From assembly GCA_964507185.1 (NCBI GenBank), contig CAZDOY010000003.1, positions 65,776 to 129,775 of the forward strand: DNA of 64,000 bases, read 5' to 3'. Positions 16,593 to 25,704 of this stretch are shown here, piece after piece; position 1 is the stretch's first letter; each line of letters starts with the position of its first letter. The position numbers and the translations under genes are program-made. The DNA comes from CAVRTJ01 sp964507185. GTDB taxonomy: Bacteria > Acidobacteriota > UBA4820 > DSQY01. The notes under the pieces were generated by a model. The model made no database searches, had not been told where the DNA came from, and saw only the letters and a list, made by a program, of their open reading frames with translations.

Positions 16593-17984
16593 ATGAAAAG
16601 AGCCTTGTTTTCATTGTGTTTGTTTCTTGTCGGTCTGTTTGCGACGACCGCGGCGAAGGCGGGAACCGTCTACGTGATCCACCTCGACCAGCCCATCCAG
16701 CCCATCACCCAAGAGTACATCGTCCACGCCATCAAGAAGGCGAACGAGAAGAACGCCGACCTCATCCTCATAGACATGGACACTCCGGGCGGGTTCATCG
16801 TTTCTGTCGAGAAGATCCAGAAGGCCATTCTCGCCTCCAAAGCGCCCGTCGTGACCTACGTCACGCCCTCCGGAGCGCGCGCGGCCTCCGGCGGCGCCTT
16901 CATCGCCCTGACCTGCGACCTCATCGCCATGGCTCCGGGCACCAACATCGGGGCGGCGCATCCCGTTTCGGGCATCCCGCTGCCCGTCCCCTCGCCCCAG
17001 CCCGTCAGTCCTCCGGAGGGAGGGGACAAGGGGCTTAAGCCGAGGCAGAACCCACCAAATAGCGGTGTTGAAATGGAGAAAATCGTCAACGATCTGGCCG
17101 CGCACATGAGATCGCTGGCCGCCAACCGCCACCGAAACGTGGAGCTTGCCGAGAAGATGGTCCGCGAGAGCGTCTCCTTCACCGAGCAGGAAGCCCTCAA
17201 GAGCAACCTAATAGAGCTGATCGCAAAGAACCGCCAGGCGATCTTCGACTACATCAACACGCACCCGATCCGCCGCTTCGACGGGAACGAGCAGAAGGTC
17301 GACCTGGGTCCATCGCCGCAGATCATCGAGATCGACATGTCGGTCAGGGAACGCTTCCTGTCCGCCCTGGCCAACCCGAGCCTTGCCTACATCCTCCTCC
17401 TGCTGGGCGCGCTGGGCCTGTTTGTGGAGTTCAAGAGCCCCGGCCTTATATTCCCCGGCGTACTGGGAGGGATTTTCATCCTGCTCTACCTCATGTCGAT
17501 TCCCCTCCTTCCCGTCAACGTCGTGGGCCTTCTCCTCATTTTCCTGGGGATAGCATTCTTCATCCTCGAGCTGAAGGTGGTATCCTACGGAATGTTGAGT
17601 ATTGGAGGGGTCATTGCCCTGCTGGTAGGAAGCATGATGCTCTACAGCCAGGGCCCCATACCGGAGCTGAGGTTGCCCCTGACGATCATCCTGCCCGTCG
17701 TGGCGGCCTTTTCGGCCATTGTCGTGTTTCTTCTGACCCTGGTCGCAAAGGCCATGAGAAATCCCGTTGTCACGGGAAGTGAGGGGATCGTCGGCCAGGA
17801 AGGGACGGTTCGGCAGGCCGTCAACCCCCCGCTCGCGGGCAAGGTTTTCGTATTTGGTGAATACTGGAATGCGGTCAGCGACACGCCGCTCGCGCCCGGT
17901 GACCGGGTGAAGGTGGTCGGACAGGACGGGATGACCCTGCGTGTTGTCCCTCAATCAGAGGGAGGAAATCATGGCGAACATTAG
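16593..17984 (+). CDS. NfeD-family membrane-bound ClpP-class serine protease
   Basis: 463-aa long-form NfeD. A signal peptide (residues 1-23, ending AKA) is followed by a ClpP-class protease domain. The nucleophile lies in TPSGARAASGGAFIA and the general-base region in AEKMVRESVSFTEQEAL. A Pro-rich insert at about residues 130-155 is variable in the family. Four or five membrane helices follow (about 250-390) and then a C-terminal OB-fold NfeD domain. These proteases partner with SPFH/stomatin proteins, encoded here by the next gene, which overlaps by 14 bases. Expected role: membrane protein quality control. Confidence 0.9.
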   Translation: MKRALFSLCLFLVGLFATTAAKAGTVYVIHLDQPIQPITQEYIVHAIKKANEKNADLILIDMDTPGGFIVSVEKIQKAILASKAPVVTYVTPSGARAASGGAFIALTCDLIAMAPGTNIGAAHPVSGIPLPVPSPQPVSPPEGGDKGLKPRQNPPNSGVEMEKIVNDLAAHMRSLAANRHRNVELAEKMVRESVSFTEQEALKSNLIELIAKNRQAIFDYINTHPIRRFDGNEQKVDLGPSPQIIEIDMSVRERFLSALANPSLAYILLLLGALGLFVEFKSPGLIFPGVLGGIFILLYLMSIPLLPVNVVGLLLIFLGIAFFILELKVVSYGMLSIGGVIALLVGSMMLYSQGPIPELRLPLTIILPVVAAFSAIVVFLLTLVAKAMRNPVVTGSEGIVGQEGTVRQAVNPPLAGKVFVFGEYWNAVSDTPLAPGDRVKVVGQDGMTLRVVPQSEGGNHGEH

Positions 17985-18774
17985 CATGTCCTTTTTGGTC
18001 GTTATCGTCATCGTGGTCTTTTGGCTCTTTTCCTGCATCAACATCCTCAAGGAATACGAGCGGGGAGTCATCTTCAGGCTTGGCCGGGTCCTCCCCCAGC
18101 CCAAGGGACCGGGGCTGATCTTCGTCTTCAAGCCATTCGACAGCCTCGTCCGGGTCGCGCTACGCACCATCGTCCTCGACGTGCCTCCCCAGGACGTCAT
18201 CACGCGAGACAACGTATCCGTGAAGGTCAATGCCGTGGTCTACTTCAGGGTATTCAATCCTTCGAACGCCGTGCTCCAGGTCGAGAACTACATCTACGCG
18301 ACGTCTCAGCTTTCGCAGACGACCCTTCGCTCCATTCTTGGCCAGGTGGAACTGGACGACCTTCTCTCCAAGCGGGAGAAGCTGAACGAGCAACTCCAGT
18401 CCGTGCTCGATCTTCACACCGACCCCTGGGGCATCAAGATTTCCCTCGTTGAAATCAAGGGCGTGGACCTTCCCCAGGACATGCAGAGAGCCATGGCGCT
18501 CCAGGCCCAGGCGGAGCGGGAAAAACGCGCGAAAGTCATCAACGCGACGGGCGAATACCAGGCCGCACAGACCCTGGCGGACGCCGCCGAGATCATGGCG
18601 AAGAATCCCATCACGATGCAGTTGCGATACCTGCAGACCCTGACCCAGATCAGCGCGGAGAACGCCAGCACGATTATCTTCCCCGTCCCCATGGAATTTC
18701 GGGCGCTCTTCGGTCAGCTCGTCGAAGGCATGGCGCAAAAAGCGGAGAGAGCGGAAAAAGCAGAAAAAGCTTAG
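17971..18774 (+). CDS. SPFH/stomatin-family protein (slipin)
   Basis: 267-aa membrane-anchored scaffold. An N-terminal helix (about residues 5-24) is followed by the stomatin segment EYERGVIFRLGRV and an SPFH domain up to ~190, then an Ala/Glu/Lys-rich coiled coil (EREKRAKVINATGEYQAAQ) and the conserved C-terminal hydrophobic patch ENASTIIFPVPMEF. The tail is an AEKAEK repeat. The ATG at 17971 follows GAGGGAGGAAATC. Known family pairing: the upstream NfeD protease cleaves or docks on the stomatin C-terminus. Confidence 0.92.
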   Translation: MANISMSFLVVIVIVVFWLFSCINILKEYERGVIFRLGRVLPQPKGPGLIFVFKPFDSLVRVALRTIVLDVPPQDVITRDNVSVKVNAVVYFRVFNPSNAVLQVENYIYATSQLSQTTLRSILGQVELDDLLSKREKLNEQLQSVLDLHTDPWGIKISLVEIKGVDLPQDMQRAMALQAQAEREKRAKVINATGEYQAAQTLADAAEIMAKNPITMQLRYLQTLTQISAENASTIIFPVPMEFRALFGQLVEGMAQKAERAEKAEKA

Positions 18775-18878
18775 CCGCAATCAGGGGCCACGATGCTGGT
18801 GAGGTCAGGAACGGATCGATTCCGACGGGACGCGCAGCCGTCCATCCGGGCTGAGGCGAGGTTCTTCGGGGCTCGTCC

Positions 18879-19928
18879 ATGAAGAAAGTGAAGCGGCTAC
18901 CGGCGGGACTGGAACTCTCCCTTTACAGGGATTTGGCGCGCACCTTCCGCTCCTTCGATCTGCATACCGTCTCCGAGGAGATCCTCAAGTCCTTGCTCCA
19001 CGCCTTTCACTTGGATTACGGCACCCTCATGATCCTGAGCGAAAAGGGCCAGTACGTGGAGCGCGTCTTCCGGGCGGGTTTCACACCCGAGAAGCACACC
19101 ACAGACCGTTTCGGCCTCACACGTTCGGATATTGAATCCCTGATCAGGGACATGATCCCCAAGCTGAAGTTCTTCGATGCGACTCAATCCAGCCAGCCGA
19201 TCCCTTCTGTGGACGGACACCAGATTCCACTCCTTGCCGTCCTGCCCATGCAGCTCGTTTACGATTACACGGGACTTATTCTTCTAGCCGTTCGCGACGA
19301 TCACATAGACGACACTTACGTCAACAGCGAGAGCTTCCGCATCCTCGAATCGGCCCTTCCGGACTTTAGTTTCGTCTTGAAAAACGCACTGACCGTGCGA
19401 CGGATGAACGAGCTGATCACCAAGGACGACCTGACTCTCTCTTACAACCGACGCTTCTTTGAGGACTACCTGGCGGAAGAGCTGGAGCGTGCCCGCCGGT
19501 ACAACAACCCGGTATCTCTGATCTTTCTGGATCTCGACGGGCTCAGGGAGGTGAACAACCGCTTCGGTCACGCCATGGGCAGCCGGACCCTCCAGGAAGC
19601 CTCGGCGCGGATCATGAATGCCGTGCGCTCCATTGATAAAGTCGTCCGGTACGGAGGCGATGAATTTTGCATCATCCTTCCCGAAACCCACTGGCGGGGT
19701 GCGCTCGAGGTGGCAGAACGGATGCGGACGCGTCTGGCTGCCACACCTTTCCTCCTGGAAGAGACCGGCGGCATAGAGATTACCGGGTCCTTCGGGGTGG
19801 CCTCCTACCCGACCCATGCAATGACCAAGGAGGAACTCATCAAGAAAGCCGATGAGGCCATGTACCGAATCAAGAGTCAGACGAAAAACGACATTCAGGT
19901 GGCACAGCCACTCAAACGTTTTCCCTGA
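18879..19928 (+). CDS. GAF-GGDEF diguanylate cyclase
   Basis: 349-aa protein predicted to make cyclic di-GMP. An N-terminal GAF-like sensor occupies about residues 20-170, and the GGDEF domain follows. The active-site loop is intact (YGGDEF, motif at residues 259-263), and the product-inhibition I-site RSID sits exactly five residues upstream (250-253), so it should be active and feedback-inhibited. There are no membrane helices, so it is cytosolic. It begins a run of seven closely spaced genes. With the pil operon nearby, control of pili or surface behaviour is a reasonable guess. Confidence 0.93.
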   Translation: MKKVKRLPAGLELSLYRDLARTFRSFDLHTVSEEILKSLLHAFHLDYGTLMILSEKGQYVERVFRAGFTPEKHTTDRFGLTRSDIESLIRDMIPKLKFFDATQSSQPIPSVDGHQIPLLAVLPMQLVYDYTGLILLAVRDDHIDDTYVNSESFRILESALPDFSFVLKNALTVRRMNELITKDDLTLSYNRRFFEDYLAEELERARRYNNPVSLIFLDLDGLREVNNRFGHAMGSRTLQEASARIMNAVRSIDKVVRYGGDEFCIILPETHWRGALEVAERMRTRLAATPFLLEETGGIEITGSFGVASYPTHAMTKEELIKKADEAMYRIKSQTKNDIQVAQPLKRFP

Positions 19929-19945
19929 CCGTGCGGAGCTGAACC

Positions 19946-21061
19946 ATGAGCGAAGACTTCGTACTCGAAGGACAGCTCTCGGACATTTGTCTTCCGACCA
20001 TCCTCATGTCCCTTCACAACGACGGCGAGACAGGAATTCTCGAAATCAGCGATGATCTCCATACCAAGCGTCTGTTCGTCCAGGAGGGGAAGATCGCTCA
20101 CGCCTCGTCCACCGACCCGGACGAGGGGCTTGCCGAGTGTCTCCTGAGACACGACCTAATCTCTCTTGCGCACTACCTGGAAATCAGGGAAGAGCTTCAG
20201 GCTGAGGCCCAGGGAAGAGTCGTGCCGACGGCATTTAGGACGCTCGAACCGGACAGGCTGCAGGAAGGCGCCGAGAGTCGTCTCCGGGACCTCGTTCTCT
20301 CCATGCTCGGCATGAAAATGGGCCGGTACAACCTCCGGCTGGCACCCTTCTCCGCGATGGACATGATGACCCTCTCTACGGGCATCCCGCACCTTCTTTT
20401 CGAACTTATGCAGGCCATGACATGCTGGGGCCGCATTTACGCTGCGGTTGGAGATCCCGACACGCGACTGACCCTTTCCGCCGGGCTCCCGGCGTTCGTC
20501 GCCGACCTGGACATGGACACGGACCAGGCTCACCTCATGGATCTCTGCAGATCGGGAATGCCCGTTTCCGCCCTCGTGGAAGCCAGTTATATGTCGCCGT
20601 TTCAGACCTATCGCTTGCTCTGGTCATTCCTCATTCTCGGGCTGGTGGTCCACCTCGACAATTCCGGGATGAAGGAGGCGGGCACGAGGATCGCCGCGCT
20701 GGAAGAGACACTGGAGTGCTACAACGATCTCTATGCCTACATACACGGCAAGCTCGCCGTGCTCCCCGGTGCGGATGCCCTTTTCGGCGCCATGATGGCC
20801 GAACTTGCCGAGCGCCACCCGCGCATGGCCAGCCGGCAGGGCGGCCTCGGACAGTACGGTAAGCTCGACGTGGACCTCGCGCTCTGGGAGCTCCGGAAAT
20901 TGCCTGAGGATACCAGGACCCGCGAGTTGATGACGTTTCTTGACGACGTGCTCGATGCCTTCACCTCGATAGCCGGGTCGAGTCTCCCTCCAGGTACCCG
21001 AGAAGACGTGGCTGCCTACGTCCGGACCCGGACGGGCTCACCACCAGGAGGACAGCAATGA
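19946..21061 (+). CDS. DUF4388 (PATAN-like) domain protein
   Basis: 371-aa protein. The N-terminal ~100 residues match DUF4388/PATAN domains: LEGQLSDICLPTILMSLHNDGETGILEI and KRLFVQEGKIAHASS are the usual strand-turn pattern. Such domains are common in gliding and signalling proteins of Myxococcota and Desulfobacterota and often sit with response regulators. The rest is helical with no recognised catalytic motif. It lies 17 bases after the GGDEF gene, so it may be a partner of the cyclase; this is inference from position. The stop overlaps the SPOR gene as ATGA. Confidence 0.8.
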   Translation: MSEDFVLEGQLSDICLPTILMSLHNDGETGILEISDDLHTKRLFVQEGKIAHASSTDPDEGLAECLLRHDLISLAHYLEIREELQAEAQGRVVPTAFRTLEPDRLQEGAESRLRDLVLSMLGMKMGRYNLRLAPFSAMDMMTLSTGIPHLLFELMQAMTCWGRIYAAVGDPDTRLTLSAGLPAFVADLDMDTDQAHLMDLCRSGMPVSALVEASYMSPFQTYRLLWSFLILGLVVHLDNSGMKEAGTRIAALEETLECYNDLYAYIHGKLAVLPGADALFGAMMAELAERHPRMASRQGGLGQYGKLDVDLALWELRKLPEDTRTRELMTFLDDVLDAFTSIAGSSLPPGTREDVAAYVRTRTGSPPGGQQ

Positions 21062-21627
21062 CGGATGGATCCCGTTCCCCCATCTCCCTGAGGCAGATCC
21101 TGTGGGTCGCGGCCGGTGCCGCCATCCTCACGTTCCTGGTCGCAGTGGCCTCATGGCTCTTTTCTCCGCGCTCGTCACAGGATGCCGGAGGAACCGCGTC
21201 CACCTCGATCCAGGAAACAACGCTCGACAAGAAGACCTTCACACCCGAGCCGACAGGGCCTGGACGCACCAAAGAGTCCCCGGCCTCCATTCCGCCCTCC
21301 GGGACCGTCCGCGAGGTACATACGGGGCCGGAACCCACAACACCGCCCGTCCCGCCCCCGCAGCCGCCGGCTTCCGCGCCCTCCGATCACGCCGTGAGCA
21401 AGCGACCTGGTTACGGTATTCAAGTGGGCGCATTCTCTTCGGCGGTGAACGCCCTGCAGATCAAGCAAAGGCTCGATGCAAGCGGTTTCCACGCCTCGAT
21501 CCTTACCAAGGCCGAAATCCACAAGGTCGTCGTCACGGGCTTTGCAGATCGGGCCGCGGCGGAAAAAACCCTTGCCGATCTCCGGCACAAGGGCTTCCCG
21601 AAGGCATTCATCGTTCCCGTGGAGTAG
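21058..21627 (+). CDS. SPOR-domain membrane protein
   Basis: 189-aa bitopic protein. A short cytosolic tail is followed by a membrane helix (about residues 13-34), a Pro/Thr/Ser-rich periplasmic linker (about 40-115) and a C-terminal SPOR domain (about 118-187, beginning YGIQVGAFSSAVNA) that binds denuded glycan strands of septal peptidoglycan. Such proteins usually act in cell division. The start overlaps the DUF4388 stop as ATGA. Domain assignment is good; the specific role is not defined. Confidence 0.87.
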   Translation: MTDGSRSPISLRQILWVAAGAAILTFLVAVASWLFSPRSSQDAGGTASTSIQETTLDKKTFTPEPTGPGRTKESPASIPPSGTVREVHTGPEPTTPPVPPPQPPASAPSDHAVSKRPGYGIQVGAFSSAVNALQIKQRLDASGFHASILTKAEIHKVVVTGFADRAAAEKTLADLRHKGFPKAFIVPVE

Positions 21628-21629
21628 AG

Positions 21630-21902
21630 ATGCCCAAATCCCCAAAAAAAGTAAGCTTCGAGAAACAACTCACGGAACTCGAGGACATCGTGGCCAGGCT
21701 GGAGGACGGCAGCCTGCCCCTTGAGGAGAGCCTTCAGCTGTTCGAGAAAGGCATCAAACTGAGCCGCGAGCTTCAGTCCGCCCTTCAGTCGGCATCGATG
21801 AAAGTGACCTACCTCCTCGAGGGTGAGCGGATAGAGGAGCAGCCGCTTCCGGAGAGCGATAGGAAAGACAGGACCGAAGAGCGCGGAGGCAGAGATTCAT
21901 GA
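21630..21902 (+). CDS. xseB: Exodeoxyribonuclease VII small subunit
   Basis: 90-aa subunit with the family core SFEKQLTELEDIVARLEDGS followed by LPLEESLQLFEKGI, a helical hairpin that wraps around XseA. The ATG at 21630 follows GGAGTAG, two bases after the SPOR stop. XseA is not encoded in this window, although the two genes are often neighbours. The last ~25 residues are charged and of low complexity. It overlaps ispA by 4 bases. Confidence 0.92.
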   Translation: MPKSPKKVSFEKQLTELEDIVARLEDGSLPLEESLQLFEKGIKLSRELQSALQSASMKVTYLLEGERIEEQPLPESDRKDRTEERGGRDS

Positions 21903-22792
21903 CGCCCTCCGCGATAAGGCGCTGGGGCCCCCGAGTGGAATCCACGCTGGACGAAGTCCTCCCTCCGGTCGAACAACCCCCGCGTGTCCTCCATGAAGCC
22001 ATGCGTTACAGCGTCATGGCCGGAGGAAAGCGGCTGAGACCGATTCTTGCGCTCTCAGCCTACACCGCGTGCGGCGGCGACAATCCAGAGTCGATCCTCC
22101 CGGCGGCCTCAGCCCTGGAATTGTTCCATACCTACAGCCTCATTCATGACGACCTGCCCTCGATGGATGACGATACGCTGCGGCGGGGGAAGCCGACCAA
22201 CCACGTCATTTTCGGAGAGGCCATAGCAGTGTTAGCCGGAGACGCCCTGCAGACGTTAGGCTCGTTTCTCCTCTGCACAGAGCCTAGAGGTGCGCGATGG
22301 ACGGCGCGAAGAAACAAGGCATCCCGTGAAGTGCTCACCGCACTCGGATCCAGGGGCATGGTGGGCGGCCAGGTCCTGGACCTGCAGCTTACGGGCACGG
22401 CGGGAATGGTTTCCGAAAAGGACCTCCTCAAGATCCACAACCTGAAGACGGGACGCTTCCTCGAAGCTTGTGTGCAGGCCGGCGCCATCTGGGCGGGCGC
22501 GAGGGCCGAGCGCCGGAAGGCTCTGCGCAGGTATGGCCAAGCCATCGGGCTGGCATTCCAGATCATGGACGACATTCTCGACGAAACGGCCTCTTCGGAG
22601 GACCTCGGCAAGACGGCCGGCAAGGATTCGGCCCAGGGTAAAGCTACCTTTCCGGCCTTGTGGGGGCTGGAAGAGTCCAGGATGGCGGCGCAGCGGCTTC
22701 TCTCCGAAGCCTTGCGCGCGGTCTCCGACCTGGGCCCACCCAGCCAGGAACTGAGGGAACTGGCCCATTTCGTGGTGAATCGCGGACGATGA
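21899..22792 (+). CDS. ispA: Polyprenyl synthetase (farnesyl/geranylgeranyl diphosphate synthase)
   Basis: 297-aa trans-prenyltransferase that condenses IPP with allylic diphosphates for quinone, bactoprenol and carotenoid precursors. The first Asp-rich motif is DDLPSMDDD (residues 84-92) and the second is FQIMDDILDE. GGKRLRPIL is the IPP-binding stretch, and KTGRFLEACVQAGA is also typical. The short-chain IspA subtype is suggested by xseB directly upstream, a common pairing. dxs, which often follows ispA in proteobacteria, is absent; tlyA follows with an ATGA overlap. Confidence 0.92.
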   Translation: MTPSAIRRWGPRVESTLDEVLPPVEQPPRVLHEAMRYSVMAGGKRLRPILALSAYTACGGDNPESILPAASALELFHTYSLIHDDLPSMDDDTLRRGKPTNHVIFGEAIAVLAGDALQTLGSFLLCTEPRGARWTARRNKASREVLTALGSRGMVGGQVLDLQLTGTAGMVSEKDLLKIHNLKTGRFLEACVQAGAIWAGARAERRKALRRYGQAIGLAFQIMDDILDETASSEDLGKTAGKDSAQGKATFPALWGLEESRMAAQRLLSEALRAVSDLGPPSQELRELAHFVVNRGR

Positions 22793-23532
22793 AGGAGCGC
22801 GCCGACAAACTGGTCGTGGCGCAAGGTCTGGCCTCGACGAGACAGAAGGCCCAGGCGCTCATCATGGCCGGGCAAATTTACGCGGCCGAGGTCCGGATCG
22901 ACAAGGCCGGTCACCTCCTGCCCGCGGACGTGGTATTGACCCTGCGCGGCAAGAGTTGCCCCTATGTCAGCCGGGGGGGACTCAAGCTGGAAGGTGCGCT
23001 GGATCAGTTGGGGTTGTCGGTCACAGGTTGGATCTGTGCCGACGTGGGGGCCTCGACGGGCGGTTTCACAGACTGCCTTCTCCAGAGGGGCGCGGCGAAA
23101 GTTTACGCCCTCGACGTCGGACATGGCCAGCTGGACTTCAGCCTGAGGTTCGATTCCCGCGTGGTGGTCCTGGAGGGCGTCAATGCCCGGTACCTCCCCC
23201 CGGATTTCTATCCGGATGCGATCCAATTAGTGGTGGCGGACGCTTCCTTCATTTCGCTCAAACTTCTCCTGCCCGCGATCAAGGCAAGCGCTCCCGAGGC
23301 CCGCGTCCTCGCTCTCGTCAAGCCGCAGTTCGAAGCAGGACGGAATAAAGTCGGCAAGGGAGGCGTAGTCAGAGACCAGAAGGTGAGAGACCTCGCCGTA
23401 AGATCGGTGTGTCAATACGCCGTCGAACTGGGGTATACTCATAAGGCTACGATAGAGAGTCCCGTGAAGGGTCCGAAGGGCAATGTCGAGTACTTCATAG
23501 ACCTGAGGCCCGAACAAACGGACAGACCATGA
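22789..23532 (+). CDS. tlyA: TlyA-family rRNA (cytidine-2'-O)-methyltransferase
   Basis: 247-aa protein: an N-terminal S4 RNA-binding domain (residues ~3-62, ADKLVVAQGLASTRQKAQALI) and an FtsJ/RrmJ-type methyltransferase domain whose SAM loop is ADVGASTGGFTDCLL. ALDVGHGQLD and LVKPQFEAG complete the family pattern; the lysine of the latter belongs to the K-D-K-E type catalytic set. Known members methylate 16S and 23S rRNA and were formerly called hemolysins. The start at 22789 overlaps the ispA stop as ATGA, and the stop overlaps nadK in the same way. Confidence 0.93.
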   Translation: MKERADKLVVAQGLASTRQKAQALIMAGQIYAAEVRIDKAGHLLPADVVLTLRGKSCPYVSRGGLKLEGALDQLGLSVTGWICADVGASTGGFTDCLLQRGAAKVYALDVGHGQLDFSLRFDSRVVVLEGVNARYLPPDFYPDAIQLVVADASFISLKLLLPAIKASAPEARVLALVKPQFEAGRNKVGKGGVVRDQKVRDLAVRSVCQYAVELGYTHKATIESPVKGPKGNVEYFIDLRPEQTDRP

Positions 23533-24407
23533 GCGCAAAACGGCACACCAGCGTAGGCATTGTCGCAAAGCCACAGCCTGAGGGCAGCTTGCCGCTGCTG
23601 GACGAATTGATCGCGTGGCTTACGGAACGGGAAGTTTCGTTCATTCTAGATCCCGAGGCGGCCCGCCTGACCGAAATCAGCGGGAAAGTGCTCGACAGGA
23701 TGAGCCTGCCATCGGCCGCGGACCTCGTGGTGGTGCTTGGGGGAGATGGAACGCTGCTGTCCGTCGCCAGGCATTGCGGTTCTTCACCGGTTCCCATTCT
23801 CGGCGTTAATTTGGGTCATCTCGGATTTCTCACGGAAATCAGCACCGGTGAGATTTTCCCGGTTCTCGAGAAATACCTTGACGGTTCGGCGTCGATCGAA
23901 AGCCGGATGATGCTGGAAGCCACTCTCGTAAGGCACGATTCCGTCGTCGCCAGATTCAAGTGCCTCAACGACGTGGTTTTCAACAAGGCGGCACTCGCGC
24001 GGATGATCGAGATCCGCGTTGAAGTCGGAGGCGTTCTCCTGACCAAGATGCGCGCCGACGGCTTGATTGTATCCACGCCTACCGGTTCCACGGCCTACAA
24101 TCTGTCTGCCGGCGGCCCCATCCTCACACCGGGCATGGACGGTGTGATCATCACCCCTCTGTGTCCGCACACCCTGACAATACGGCCGTTGATCGTCGAC
24201 GGCCGAGCGCCTATCACCATTACCCTGACCAAGGAATCGGGCGAGGTCTTCCTCACGGCGGACGGTCAGTCCGGCCATCCCGTGGAAATGGGTGACCGCG
24301 TCCGGATCGAAAAATCCTCCGACGTGGTGCGCCTGGTCACGTCGCGAGAGCGAAACTACTTCGCCCTGCTGCGCGAAAAGCTCGGCTGGGGGACCCAGTA
24401 TCCATGA
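23529..24407 (+). CDS. nadK: NAD kinase
   Basis: 292-aa enzyme that phosphorylates NAD to NADP. The diagnostic GGDGT loop is in VVVLGGDGTLLSVAR, followed by GVNLGHLGFLTE, the NDVVFNK substrate motif and PTGSTAYNLSAGGPI. All are intact. It is the last gene of the overlapping run starting with the GGDEF gene. The DUF1573 gene follows after 136 bases and probably has its own promoter. Confidence 0.96.
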   Translation: MSAKRHTSVGIVAKPQPEGSLPLLDELIAWLTEREVSFILDPEAARLTEISGKVLDRMSLPSAADLVVVLGGDGTLLSVARHCGSSPVPILGVNLGHLGFLTEISTGEIFPVLEKYLDGSASIESRMMLEATLVRHDSVVARFKCLNDVVFNKAALARMIEIRVEVGGVLLTKMRADGLIVSTPTGSTAYNLSAGGPILTPGMDGVIITPLCPHTLTIRPLIVDGRAPITITLTKESGEVFLTADGQSGHPVEMGDRVRIEKSSDVVRLVTSRERNYFALLREKLGWGTQYP

Positions 24408-24543
24408 ACGGAGTGCGCCGCTTGCCGGCCTCGGACCCATGCTCGTGCATCCTGTGCTATCCTCAGGAGCGGTGCTTGCTGACTCAATCGACCCCTACCT
24501 CATTATGCTCGTCACAGTGGGACAAATTTATGGAGGTTACCTC

Positions 24544-25626
24544 ATGAAGAAACGCTCATCCGTCATCGGCGCCGGTGCCGTCTTTCTTCTGGCGTGCGCC
24601 CTGAGTCTGGTCGTCCTGGCGGCCAACCCGCAGAAGCCGGCAGTAAAACAGGAAAAGACGGCGGCCGCCGCCGCCGTCAAGGAGGTTCCCCCCGCTTCGA
24701 AGCCCGACGCGGTCGTGGAAGATACCACTTTTGATGCCGGGACCGTTACTCGCGGCGATACCATCACGCACGATTTCGTCGTAAAAAACGAGGGCAAGGG
24801 GACTCTTGAAGTGACCCGCGTCCAACCCACCTGCGGATGCACCGTCACGAAGTTCGACAGGACCATCGCTCCCGGCAAGACGGGCAAGATAACGGCCAGC
24901 GTTCACACGGCCGCATTCTCGGGTCCGATTCACAAAACCATTATGGTGGCGACCAATGACGCGAAGATGGCCAATTTCCAGCTGTCCATCAAGGCCGTGG
25001 TCAAGTCCATCCTAAACGTTTCCCCTCAGGAAAACCAGAACTTCGGCCTCGTCTTCAAGGGACAGTCCATGGAGAAGACCTTCGACATCAAGTCGTCGGA
25101 TGGGAAGCCCTTTGAGATCACGTCCGTTCAGGCGCAGGATAATAACCTGAAGTACGACCTCAGCCAGGCCAAGGACCACCAGTCGGCCATTTTCAAGGTC
25201 ATCCTGCCCGCGGACCATCCCGTCGGCCCCATAAACGGCCGTTTCACCCTGATGACGACGCACCCCAAGGTTCACACCCTCAACCTCAACGTGTTCGGAA
25301 CCATCCGGGACCCCCTCACCATATACCCTCAGGACATCGTCTTTACGGGACTCAACAAGGATTACATCAACGAGCACCCGGACGATATTTCCCTGAACAA
25401 GACCATCACGCTTGCCTACGAGCAGGGTCCCGGACTCAAGATCGAGAAGGTCACGTCAAGCCTCAAGAACCTCGAGGCCACCGTGCAGACGATTACGCCC
25501 GACCAGCGGTACAGCATCAAGCTTCATCTCAAACCACCCGTCGAACTGGGCGATTTCAGCGGCGAGGTTACGGTAAAGACGAACAAGAAGACGGTCACCA
25601 TTCCGGTCCGCGGCAAGATCTTCTAG
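24544..25626 (+). CDS. Exported DUF1573 protein
   Basis: 360-aa periplasmic protein with a signal sequence (residues ~1-27) and an Ala/Lys-rich linker, then immunoglobulin-like DUF1573 domain(s). The first domain holds the family's hallmark RVQPTCGCTVTKF, with two cysteines in CGC, preceded by FDAGTVTRGDTITHDFVVKN. The C-terminal two thirds look like two more beta-sandwich repeats without cysteines. Function of the family is not established; roles in binding or assembly at the envelope are only guesses. The ATG at 24544 follows TGGAGGTTACCTC. It is transcribed toward efp and ends at a strong terminator. Confidence 0.85.
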   Translation: MKKRSSVIGAGAVFLLACALSLVVLAANPQKPAVKQEKTAAAAAVKEVPPASKPDAVVEDTTFDAGTVTRGDTITHDFVVKNEGKGTLEVTRVQPTCGCTVTKFDRTIAPGKTGKITASVHTAAFSGPIHKTIMVATNDAKMANFQLSIKAVVKSILNVSPQENQNFGLVFKGQSMEKTFDIKSSDGKPFEITSVQAQDNNLKYDLSQAKDHQSAIFKVILPADHPVGPINGRFTLMTTHPKVHTLNLNVFGTIRDPLTIYPQDIVFTGLNKDYINEHPDDISLNKTITLAYEQGPGLKIEKVTSSLKNLEATVQTITPDQRYSIKLHLKPPVELGDFSGEVTVKTNKKTVTIPVRGKIF

Positions 25627-25652
25627 ATTTGCCGCAGCATGGCCGAGACACG

Positions 25653-25681
25653 AAAAGGCGGGGGCCTGGCCCCCGCCTTTT
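25653..25681. terminator. Bidirectional intrinsic terminator between the DUF1573 gene and efp
   Basis: AAAAGGCGGGGGCC and GGCCCCCGCCTTTT form a near-perfect hairpin with an A-tract on one side and a T-tract on the other, so it can work in both directions. It lies 26 bases after the DUF1573 stop and 23 bases from the end of efp, where two convergent transcripts meet. Confidence 0.92.
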
Positions 25682-25704
25682 CTGTCCGTACCCATGCCCG
25701 ACTC

